From assembly GCA_964200185.2 (NCBI GenBank), contig CAXNAD020000026.1, positions 1-44,106 of the forward strand: a DNA stretch of 44,106 nucleotides, given 5' to 3'. The position numbers were made by a program, and so were the translations under genes. Source of the DNA: Choristocarpus tenellus KU-1152. Lineage: Eukaryota > Phaeophyceae. The first letter of the stretch is position 1; every line of letters starts with the position of its first letter. Under the pieces are notes generated by a model. It was not told where the DNA came from and ran no database searches. It worked only from the letters and a program-made list of their open reading frames with translations. Positions 34,741 to 44,106 of this stretch are shown piece by piece.

Positions 34741-37700
34741 ATGGCAAGGGAGGTACAATATCAAGTGGTGCTCAGTTCCGGGCTTGTTGTGATGCTGTCA
34801 GTCCTGGTTACTTTTGGATTGATCAAATGGCGAAGGAAACGAAGAGAAGTTCAAACCATAACACTCCAATATCACTTAACAAGGAAGCAGTTGGAGGCTC
34901 CTGCAACGAGTAATTCGACCATGGACAATGCGATGATGAAGGTCGATGATTTCCGTTTTCGCCGTCGTTCTGCATTCTTCAAGCGCATCTTTCCTCGCAA
35001 GCTTCACAATGTCGACTACTATCACATCGCTGGAACGAACGGTACGTGTATGTGATTGCAGATCACAATTCGCATCAAATACTCTGTCACACACGTGTGC
35101 GCACACTCACAGAAATCTTCCCCATTTTCAGGAAAGGGGTCTGTGTGTGAGCTCCTCCGATGCTGCCTTGTTGCAAATGGTCACCTGGTAGGAACGTTTA
35201 CCAGTCCACATATTCACACCATCCGAGAGCGCATCCGTATCGGTGGTGATATCATCTCCATGGACGACTTTGTCCGTCACGCGGCGACTCTGCAGTGCGA
35301 TTTTCAAAACAACCTATGGCTCTTGCCCTTCGACAAGCTCCTTGCGATTGCTCTGCTACACTTTGCTGAGGTTCGTACAACTATTGGCCTCCGTCAAAAA
35401 CGTGTCGATTTTGCTGGCTCAACAACCTTTCAACTCGCCACTCGTATTCGTTTAGCATGTACCCCAGCAGCACTCTCATCACATATCTCAAACGCATGCT
35501 TTGGTACGACGCCTATACAGGCAGGAGCTGATACTATCATTCTTGAGGTTGGTATTGGGGGAAAGTACGACTCGACCAACTTCATCGAGCGACCCCCAAC
35601 GGCTAGCATCATCACCAGTATCAGCTACGACCATCAGGTGTGTTGAACATGCTGCATGGGGCCAGTATGAATGGTATTGGTAATTCTAAATTATAGAAAA
35701 GAAATTTTGAGATAACGTTTTTGTATATCTTTGTTTCTTCGCTGGTTGGAACATAGAACTGAACATGATGTCTCTGCATGGTATGCAGGGAAAATGTTCA
35801 AAGGTCACCTTGCTGTCACCGAGAAAATTAGCATTACTTACAAGCATGTAAATAGAGAAGTACCACTGACTTTCTTTGAGCAATAGAAACCTGGGTGAAG
35901 GGTTTGATCTTTGCTTTAGTGAACACACTACTTTAAGTCAAGATCTCACTAATTCACCAATAGGACCACACACTAACCAATCATTGTAACTGCCCTCATT
36001 TCTTGAGGAGCACATCTCTCAGACTATTGGTATGACCTCTTAAATGGGCAGAGTGTATCCTGACCCTTGGATTAGTATAACCTTTCCAAAATCTCCCTTA
36101 CTGAAATGACCACATCCCTATCATTACTAATTTTGACATGAACGGGCATTAAGGAGGATCTTGACAAGCAACAATGAAGATCACACATTCTCCGTGTTGT
36201 TTTAAATGACGACTTTTCATCTGCCTGTGCAAATGCAAAGGGATAATCTAAAGGTCAAACCAGTATACCAACCTGATCCCAGTTCAAGTAACTTGACATT
36301 GATGAGCATGGCTGAAGGGCTATATAGAAAACACAAGCATTCTCACATGTATTTGGGATGTACTTTGACTGGGTCAGCCCTACCCACCCTGACCAGGTAG
36401 GTCCAGTTAAAAACTTCTTTTTATCCATTTTCGTCAACACTTCAACACACCCGAGCCACAGGCATCCAATACCAAAATGTTACAACAGGGCTGATCCATG
36501 GCCAATTGTTTCAATGTGGTTAGGGTTCTTGTCAGCTGTAACAATCAAATCAGCCCATTTAATCATGAGGTATTGTCAATCATTGAGGTTGAGATGTACT
36601 GGATCTTGCCGCCAAGGGTGAAAAAGGTCACTCATAGGGTCCCTGTTGAAGGCAACCTAGGAAGAAAAGTATTGTGAGTTTGTTTAGTTTAATTTCCCTT
36701 GCAATAGTCAAAATAGAGGGAATAGCCATCCTTGTCGATGTAGACAAATTAAAGAAGCTAATGATGACAGATTTAGGGTCCATGAAGGATCTCTAAGACC
36801 CCACCAGTTCCAACCTTACAACACATTTTTCTCACCACACCTCACAACTGAATTTGGTCTGGGAGGCTGAGTGGTGTTCAGATACGTTCTACAATGTACT
36901 GCAGTGATATACTTGCACTGTTTACAAGGGGATATTGTCCAAACTTAATATCTTCATTTTTGTATGTTTGCCAGCCTAAGCACAAATAGTGTGTAAAGTG
37001 TTGCAGAGATAGTATAGTAGTACTTGGTGTGAATCTGGAAGTACAGCTCTACACCCTGACATTTATAATGCTGCATTGATATTTATTTGGCTTTACTCTC
37101 TCACCCTGTGAACTCATTTTAAATCAGTCCTCCACCTCAGCAGGCTTGCTGACTCGTTGTAAACCTCTTGCGTTGGCAAGTCTGGAACATGTTTTGACTG
37201 GCCTCTCTCCATTCACCTCACTAATAGGATAAGTACATCTACTAAGAAGATCTTAATCATCCCCTCCGCCTCCACAGCTGATGCCTCTTGCCATCAATCA
37301 CCAGAGTATCATGCTGTTGGAGATAGCAATCATATTACAATATTAACAGAAACCATTACTATATAGCCTGTAGCTGAAAGAGGCAGTAACTGCAATTATC
37401 ATGCAAAACATGCTGCTTTGGAATTGAAAAAACCAAGTGACTGGTATATGCTATGAGTAACATGCCTGGATAATTTAGGAAAAAAACATTGTTCCTACTG
37501 TATATATGGCAGGGTAACCCAAATGTTCTATGCATAAGTTTCACTGCACGCTAGCGAGAGTTACCCTCTTCCCAATAGTTGTGATAGAATGCTTAATCAG
37601 TTGTAGCATTACAGGCGCTTCAGCACAGCAACAACAGTGTGCTTGTTAAAATGGAGTATCACAGAAGCAAATGCTGTCAGCAACTCCCTCTCACGCAAGT

Positions 37701-39841
37701 TGTTTTCAATTTCAAACACAATTTCAAACACAATTTCAAAGACCTTGGTCAATGAATGGGAGTATTTTCTCTCATACAGTGATCGGATGCAAAATAGGAT
37801 TGGTGTCAGCACCTAACCAGAAAAACTGTGAGTACCTCAATGTAAGAACTGGTTCTTGTGATACACATGTAACTGTACAACATTCTTGAGAGAGCATGTA
37901 ATGTGTACTGTTGAAACTTGGAATACTGTAGAGAAATCTCATGAGGGCAAGGAATACAGAAGTTGCTGTGGTACGTTAAGGTATGTACACATGATAACCA
38001 CAGTCTACTTCTCTCCTCAATGGGCTTGATAGCTTGACTTCGTATTGAAAGTGAGCCTTTGGGGAATTTACCTGGGGGGTCAAGAAACACCAAATATTGC
38101 CAACACCAATACCATATATGTAAAGTCCAGTGGTCTGGGTCTACTGGTACTGGATAGGCAATAATCATGGTACATACTACATTGAGTAGATAGATTTCTA
38201 ATGTTCGGCAATTAGACCAGATACCATGGGTATTCTTCAAGCGTACAGTGAAAAGGCGTGTACTACCCCTTTATTGTGTCTTAAGGACATCAGCACCCCA
38301 TGTACAGCATGCACTGCTTTGTTGGGGTTCAAGATTTAACAATTCCTACAATGAAAGATTACTAGCATCAAGTATCAAAGGATCTTTGTAAGAACTCCTA
38401 ATCTTGAAGGTGATTGATTGATCACCTGATCACCTTCAAGATAAACCCTAACCCTAACTCAAGATATTTCATTGTGGTAGAATATCCATGTATATTCCTC
38501 CAACAGATGAAACATTCATAAACTACTAGTAGAGTTACATACACAAATATACCTAATATGTATGTATTATTTATGATAACCCAGTGTATCAACTTGACTC
38601 CTACTTGGAAAATTCTTTCCCTTTAAGGGTAGCACAAGGTGGAAAAAGTACTACAATTTTGTTGCAATGCTGAAACTGCAATGTAGATTTGACCCTTAAC
38701 ATTCAGAGTAAATGAAGTTGTGGTATGAATTTGAATCGATCTAATACTTGGATTGTACACACACTGACAACTATGCCATTGCTGTTTCTACAGAGTCTCC
38801 TGGGTAACTCCCTTGAAGAAATTGCAGAGCAAAAAGCAGGCATCATAAAACCAAGTTCAGTGGTGTTTACATGCACATCACAGACAGACACTTCAATGCA
38901 AGTTCTCAAAGAAGTGGCAGATAGAAATAATTCAGATTTGGTGCTTGTCAGAGCAGAGGATAAGCACCCCTACCTGAACATAACAGCAGGAAACCGACCT
39001 TCATGGGTACTGGCAGATAACATTCGATTGGTGGAGGCAGTTGCAGCACACCTTGGATTGGATATGAAGGGACTTCAGCAAGCTTCTTGGCCATGCAGGT
39101 GGGTAGGTTACTGAACTACTGCCAGGATTTTTGGATACGCTTTGGGATTTGTACCTCATTACTTTCTCCACTAATAATGCTTGCAAGGCCGGTTGGCTGA
39201 GAGCATAAACTACATGCTTTGTTCATGTCATCCACAGGTTTGAGGTATTTGAAGTTGGCTTGCAGCGCACACCACTTGTTATTGATGGAGCACACAATGA
39301 AGGAAGTATGAGCAAGCTGATGGAGCAACTCAATGAAAGGTGAGACCTCTTATGGACAGCATGGTCACTATTGATGTAGTTATATTACTTAAGACTGTCC
39401 TAATAATGATCAAACAAAAACAAAAAGTGTTGAACTAACCATTCATCTTTAACACTTGTCAGGTTCCCTCACAGAGGAGTTCACATAGTTTTTGGAGCAG
39501 CTGCAGATAAGAATGTTGAAGCAATGCTGAAAATCGCTCATGTGGCGAGTGTGAGCCTGTTTCTTGTTTGTGCGCCACACCCTCGTGCAATGTACACGCA
39601 TGAGCTTCACAAAATTTTGGAACCAGAGGGTATAAAGCATACCCACACAACAAAGTTGGACAACCTACCAGTGGAGAGAGGGCTAGAATTGGCACTGCAA
39701 ACATGTGCCAAGGGTGATATCGTGCTTGTGTGTGGTTCTTTTCTTGTGGCGTCTCGAGCAAGACAATGGCTTGCAAACGAGCAGCCCAGTCTCTTCAGTA
39801 GAAATGATTGGGTCCATGAGTCAGATGTACCATTCACATAA
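34741..39841 (+). CDS. FolC-family folate ligase (folylpolyglutamate or dihydrofolate synthase) with N-terminal membrane segment
   Basis: Enzymes of this Mur-ligase family join glutamate to folylpolyglutamate or to dihydropteroate, with ATP. Exons: 34741-35041, 35132-35370, 35521-35637, 38794-39098, 39238-39339, 39463-39841; 1,443 nt, 480 residues, normal for the family. Seen in order: P-loop GTNGKGS (98-104), TSPH (124-127) with ERIRIGG, EVGIGGKYDSTN (189-200), SYDHQ, EEIAEQKAGI (227-236) with the Lys that is carbamylated in the family, WPCR (318-321; usual WPGR), and DGAHN (337-341). Residues 9-29 form a hydrophobic helix followed by KWRRKRR, a signal-anchor or targeting element not usual in FolC. 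The intron 35371-35520 is 150 nt and stop-free; it was removed because FolC homologues run directly from FAE to the EVGIGG strand. Which substrate is used cannot be decided. Confidence 0.93.
37707..37742 (+). repeat. Three copies of a 12-bp repeat
   Basis: CAATTTCAAACA at 37707 and 37719, and CAATTTCAAAGA at 37731, follow without gaps inside intron 3 of the folate ligase. Confidence 0.9.
38401..38458 (+). repeat. 14-bp inverted repeat followed by telomere-like (CCCTAA) repeats
   Basis: ATCTTGAAGGTGAT (38401-38414) is the exact reverse complement of 38429-38442, with a 14-nt spacer, so RNA or single-stranded DNA could fold into a hairpin. Immediately after it, 38446-38458 reads CCCTAACCCTAAC, a little over two units of the TTAGGG-type telomere repeat. 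The site lies in intron 3 of the folate ligase. Confidence 0.85.
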
Positions 39842-39899
39842 GAGAGAAAATGAAGAAACTTTAGAAGGGGCTTAAATATATATAAATATAAATATATAC
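39842..39899. terminator. AT-rich convergent 3' end of the folate ligase and RICTOR, 58 bp
   Basis: The stop codons at 39839-39841 (plus) and 39900-39902 (minus) lie 58 bases apart. From about 39872 the sequence is almost only A and T, with alternating TATA and TAAATA on both strands, which could act as an efficiency and cleavage region in both directions. Neither strand has a perfect AATAAA, so both transcripts probably run past each other. Confidence 0.6.
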
Positions 39900-42807
39900 T
39901 TATGTACGGGGTGTGTCGTCTATGTATGGCTCCCAGTCAACACTGCTTGGGGTGGCCTGGTCAAACAGCTCAAATATGTAGCGCCTAACAGGCAAGGAAA
40001 AGCTGAAGGTATTTGCCCACAATACGTACAAGTTCAACAAAAAAAGGAAACACACAAAACACATAGGGGAAGGGGAGGAGGAATGACGTGGGGTTAGGAG
40101 TTAGGAGGTGGGAGTTCTTCTACCAAACCTAGTATATTTGGAAACTTGAATCTCGCCTTGTGAGGAAACTTATCAATAAATTTTTGCTGTATACATTACA
40201 TAATGCTGTACCTGTACTCAGCAAGTAGCTGGTGGACAAGGAGGAACACTCTGATACTGCTGGTGAAGGCGGATCGATGTGTCTTGCCCTTCCGCATTCT
40301 CCCCAGCTTACTCTTGGCCTCCTTTCGAGAAATGTGACTACTCAGCTTAGCCACCTGCTCTAGCACCTCCCGCTCCTCTATCTGTGACTGCACCTCACGC
40401 CTTATGCGCTCAATCACAGGGTCAACAGGCTCCTGATCAAGTCCATGTGTAGGTGCGCCCTCATAGTCCCACGGCACTGGCTGTATTTGATTGATAGAGT
40501 GAGAATTGACTCGCAATCAAAAACCTTGGTTCATTGCACACCTACAAAACCCCCTCATCACCATCATCATAAAATGTAATTGCAAATGAGAAAGAGGTTA
40601 AACACTAATTTCAGACTACTTGTCCACAATTGTCCTGCACTGATGTAACCCTCACCTGAAAAAGAACTGCAGGGTCTTGAGGTAAAAATACATTTGTGCT
40701 TGGATCTCTTGCACTCTCCCATCCAGCAGCACGAATGGCTGCTCTGCCCTGTGCAGTCTGTGCTACAAGACTGATAGCGCAGAAGCAGGTCCTGCAGTTG
40801 ATTTGGCATGCTAAAGTTCAGCATGGATGACTACAAAGCAGTGTATATTGGTGTGCTTCACGTTGAGTAGAAGGGATGATGCAATGTACTATGAACAGTC
40901 CTCGAACACTATCATTACTCACCCCCAAACAGTCAGGTTAAGATGAGAGGTGCACAAGGAAGTCACCATCCTAATGAAATCCTCCCCATACTCTTGAAGC
41001 AGGGACAATCCAGGCGACCACCTGCTCACATGTGCCTAGAAGACACATGATTGTACCATCCATCACACAAAGGGATCAGAAAAGACAAAACCTACATAGG
41101 TTAAGAGAACTAAAACATGTGGATACTATTGGTTTCTATTCCATAGGCCCAGCCCAACATTATTGTGGGACACAATAAAAATACAAGTTTCACACCTAAA
41201 GGACAACATACTTAAGTGCACATTAAGCGACCCTTTGCCAAACCCTGTCCACGGTACACAAGTTCACTTCCTAACAGCCATGTCCACAGTACAAATTCAG
41301 TTAAGGTCCAAGGAACAAAACAGGTGCATCCTTGAGACCCTCTCCAGTCAGTGTGTACTGAGAGTGAGCCAAAGTATCTTATAGAGGGTAGGGCCATGTT
41401 CATTTGGGGGTTGAAATCCAATGTTGCGGTTTTGATGTAATTTTGGCTATTGTGTTTGTTAGGACGCGTCAATATCTATCATGTTGCGGACACACCTTTC
41501 CATAATGTATACATTTTATCTACTCCGAAACATTTTGGAGTAGGAATATGTCATAAAAAAAACATGGGAAGCCAAGCCCCAAATGGACAAACAGGGCAAA
41601 TCTTGTACCCTCTTAAGATACTTTCACTCAGTCATGGCTTGTAACATTTATGAAAAACCTTACCAGTCCCCAAAGAGCCCCCTTCCGATCTTCAGCTGGA
41701 GCATATGGATCCTTTGCTGTCTCCAGTAGTTGCCCCATGTTCCCATGCATTCTAAGCAACTCACATCCTTTCTCTGTCTTGGCCAACTCGCCATACAAAT
41801 GGACAGGAACAGCAACTGTAGCTGGTCTGGAAAACAAGAAGCACATCGCATAGCAAAGCCATCAAGCAGAATATTGACTTTCAAATGGGAGAGAGCAACA
41901 TACACTAGAACATTGCATGTATAGTGTTACATAGTTGACCTTCAAGGAAATGAATGGATATAGACTGAAAACAATCTACAGAATGAATGTCAAGTAACAA
42001 TTAATGATATATTTGTCACAGAGAATAAAAAGAACCCAAAACCTAAGACATCATTGGCCAAATACATGACATTGGCTTCAGAAAAATACAGCTGAGAAGG
42101 GAGCAACCCTCACAGCTGACATGCATTACCCACCCGAGATCCTCAAGGGAAATGGTGAACTCTACAGCTTTGAGGAAGGTGACACTGTTGCTCTCCACCA
42201 CCTGAAGTCATGGGAAGAACATATCAAGGAAATCAGAACATTAAAGTCATGTAAGCTATGTTCAGTATTGTTCAAGGCTACTTTACAGCTGAAAGAGTTT
42301 AAGGAGGTGAACAAGCACAACTTGAACAAATAGTGGTAGTGTACTCAGTCTCAACTATTGAGTGCAGAAGTCAACCAACTGTATTCCACTCTTGAAGTAC
42401 AAATATACTCACACAAAATGCTATTCATACTGTTCACATTTAACTACTATTCAGACTTTAAAACTACTCCAAACTAACACTCGACAATATCAACATCAAA
42501 ATGTTCTCACCTCCATCGCAAGTTCTGGCTGATTGGTGAAAATCCAACGTGCTGTCTCACCAGGCACATTGACAACATACTCATGCACCTTGGCTTCTTC
42601 CTCCACATCCCCTCGTCCATTTCTATTATCCCCATCACCAATCCTGTCAAACACACCAACCATGTCAACACTCTCTCCTGACCCCTCCAGTACGCTGTCT
42701 TCATGAGAATGGGACATGGTCTGCTCTGGACTGCCTTGCTGAACAGCACCCTTCAGAATCTCTGACTCCCCACCCCCTCGGATCATTGATGCTGCTACTG
42801 TGGCCCT
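39900..42807 (-). CDS. RICTOR: RICTOR, TORC2 subunit, C-terminal part
   Basis: Rictor (Pianissimo/Ste16/Avo3) is the defining scaffold of TOR complex 2, which phosphorylates AGC kinases. Exons in transcript order: 42511-42807, 42134-42201, 41664-41826, 40923-41035, 40656-40791, 40212-40480, 39900-40002, all phase-compatible. Exon 41664-41826 has VPVHLYGELAKTEKGCELL, the Rictor V signature (LPxHLYGxL..t..GC.lL), ending in RKGALWGL. Exon 40923-41035 has GLSLLQE. Exon 40656-40791 has TCFCAISLVAQTAQG and a conserved GW. The last two exons join into EVLEQVAKLSSHIS and then SLPVRRYIFELFDQ, the C-terminal block of the family. Exon 42511-42807 has an acidic, Gly- and Ser-rich insertion before HEYVVNVPGETARW, the weaker match to the family's GYV...W segment. 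The first two exons are less sure than the last five. The N-terminal HEAT region was not recognised. Confidence 0.87.
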
Positions 42808-43012
42808 CTGACTCAACCATGACAGTGCAAAAAAATGTTGAATGAGGATGATGAGTGTGAGCAAGTTAAAGAGATCAAAGAATCAAAAGCACTGTGGGAA
42901 GTAAAGGAATTAGCTGGTACGAGTCGGCTACAAGTATAGGCACAGTCTACATGTACATATGATAAAGAGGGTTATATCTCCCATTATTCAGGGCAACAAC
43001 ATCGAGGAGGAC

Positions 43013-44043
43013 CTCACGAGGCCGACAGGTTGACCAAGAGAGGTGCTTTTGTTCAAGATCTGAAACATCATCAATGATGTCACCACGTGTCTGCTGAGGA
43101 GGCAAACGCGAAGATCGGCTTGATCGAAGCCTCCGCAGAGGAGTGGCCTGAGATGGAAAAGGATACAGATAAAAACAACCAGATAGGGAAACAAGTCAAT
43201 CACAATAGGATGAATGTGCAGCTCTTGATGCATCTCTTGCTCCACGATAATGTACAGTGTGACCTATATGATAGCTTGCCTGCAACACAAAGGTTAACCT
43301 TTGAAATCACGTTGGAAACCCCCTTCAAGAATATCCACTCCATTGTAGTTTGCAGGGTTAAGGTCAGGCACTTTGATATGTACAAAAAGTCACTTAAATG
43401 AGGTGCTCAAAATATAAACACATCAATACAAGAGAGAAACAAATAAACACCGATAACCCAACCAACACAATGTCACTTCAAGCATTCATAATTTTTCCGC
43501 AGTCCAACTGTGTGTAGAGCCTAGTATGATATCATTAACATAGCTGGACCAACCAAATAACTTTAACCTTAATCTTGAACTGTACCTGTCCTTCTGTAGG
43601 TATGGCCAACAGTGGCTGCACATTTCCCGATCGATCCAATGTGCATGACCCAACACATAGCCGGGTGTGGAGGGTAAGGTTGGACTCCAGGGGGTGGCAG
43701 GTAGGCTTCCCCGTTCCATCAATGAGGATACCTCGAACCACCTGTAATATTTTTTGAAGGGGTTAGATACACAGACCTAGATATGTGCACATTAAGGAGA
43801 ACTCCTCTTTCAAATTCCCACCAACATGGACGAGGCACGGAAGGCTGCTACATTCTGCTCAAGCTCCCTCTGAATATGGCAATAGATGTGACATAACCTC
43901 TCAGTCCTGCCAATGTCACTTTTGCACTTCTGACTCCTGCGATATATCTGCAGCTCATCAGAGAACCTTAGCATCTCTCCTACATACATACCAGCTTTCT
44001 CCCTGCTTCGCTTGCTGCGCCCCCCCCCCCCACAGTCCACCAT
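43013..44043 (-). CDS. Unidentified exons upstream of RICTOR, probably the same transcript, partial
   Basis: Four probable exons in transcript order: (start unsure, about 44043)-43822, 43586-43741, 43180-43263 and about 43013-43147. All junctions are phase 0 and compatible with entry into the RICTOR exon at 42807. Exon 1 is rich in Arg, Lys and Glu and ends in QRELEQNVAAFRASSML, helical and possibly coiled coil. Exon 2 has VVRGILIDGTGKPTCHPLES and LLAIPTEGQ, a beta-rich look. Exon 3 reads VTLYIIVEQEMHQELHIHP and then VIDLFPYL. Exon 4 starts with a basic RRLRSSRSSR run and continues GDIIDDVSDLEQKHLSW. I cannot match these to RICTOR HEAT repeats or any named domain. They may be a lineage-specific part of RICTOR, or the end of a separate gene lying upstream. 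Donor GTCCTC of exon 4 is weak. A 12-C run (44020-44031) sits near the unsure start of exon 1. Confidence 0.5.
44020..44031 (+). repeat. Homopolymer run of 12 C
   Basis: The run reads poly-G on the transcript strand, at the edge of the first visible exon upstream of RICTOR. Such runs are prone to sequencing and replication errors, so the reading frame to its right should not be trusted. Confidence 0.9.
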
Positions 44044-44106
44044 TGGTTGTCACCCTTGGGGAGGCATCAACCCAAGTGTCTAGCTTGCGGGGTGAACCAG
44101 CTGGAG

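Larger units (their letters stand above)
35638..38793 (+). other. Intron 3 of the folate ligase, 3,156 bp
   Basis: It starts GTGTGT and ends TTTCTACAG and is the longest intron in the window. It contains a 12-bp triple repeat (37707-37742) and a hairpin with a telomere-like sequence (38401-38458). No nested gene was recognised. Confidence 0.75.

Noticed and set aside
39181-39237. A tRNA-like GGTTGGCTGAGAG stretch
   Set aside because: No matching acceptor, anticodon or T arms are present. It is intron sequence of the folate ligase.
1-44106. CRISPR arrays, bacterial operons, prophage
   Set aside because: The direct repeats are adjacent tandem duplications without spacers, and the genes are spliced eukaryotic genes.

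Overview
The window is nuclear DNA of an intron-rich eukaryote. It holds five recognisable protein genes cut by GT-AG introns (about 110 to 3,200 bases), a decayed Ty1/copia retrotransposon and AT-rich spacers with small tandem duplications. There are no operons, rRNA or CRISPR arrays, and I recognised no tRNA. DDX1, the GARP subunit VPS52, SYS1 and RICTOR together fit a protist or alga outside land plants and green algae, since the TORC2 subunit RICTOR is generally reported missing there; the exact lineage cannot be read from the sequence. Splice models were built by hand, from conserved protein blocks, GT/AG signals and codon phase.

Layout. 1-2652: 3' part of a copia element (integrase end, reverse transcriptase, RNase H) with stops and frameshifts, ending in a 380-bp LTR. 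2966-3346: a solo LTR of the same family, inverted, flanked by ATACG target-site duplications. 3352-6429: no supported gene. 6430-7730: three phase-compatible exons of an unidentified protein (+). 9294-24526: VPS52 (-), 14 exons, 710 aa. 24527-25862: spacer between divergent genes. 25863-33318: DDX1 (+), 10 exons, 739 aa. 33534-34490: SYS1 (-), 4 exons, 148 aa. 34741-39841: a FolC-family folate ligase (+), 6 exons, 480 aa, with an N-terminal membrane segment. 39900-42807: the C-terminal part of RICTOR (-). 43013-44043: further exons upstream of it that I cannot identify, running towards the right edge.

Genes alternate in strand, giving two divergent promoter regions (VPS52/DDX1 and SYS1/FolC) and two tight convergent ends (DDX1/SYS1, 215 bp; FolC/RICTOR, 58 bp). 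VPS52 and SYS1 act in the same trans-Golgi tethering pathway. DDX1 (RNA helicase, tRNA ligase complex), the folate ligase and RICTOR (TORC2) are housekeeping or signalling genes. Nothing in the window forms an obvious new multi-gene system. The best leads are the unidentified exons next to RICTOR, the unidentified gene at 6430-7730, and the membrane-anchored folate ligase.
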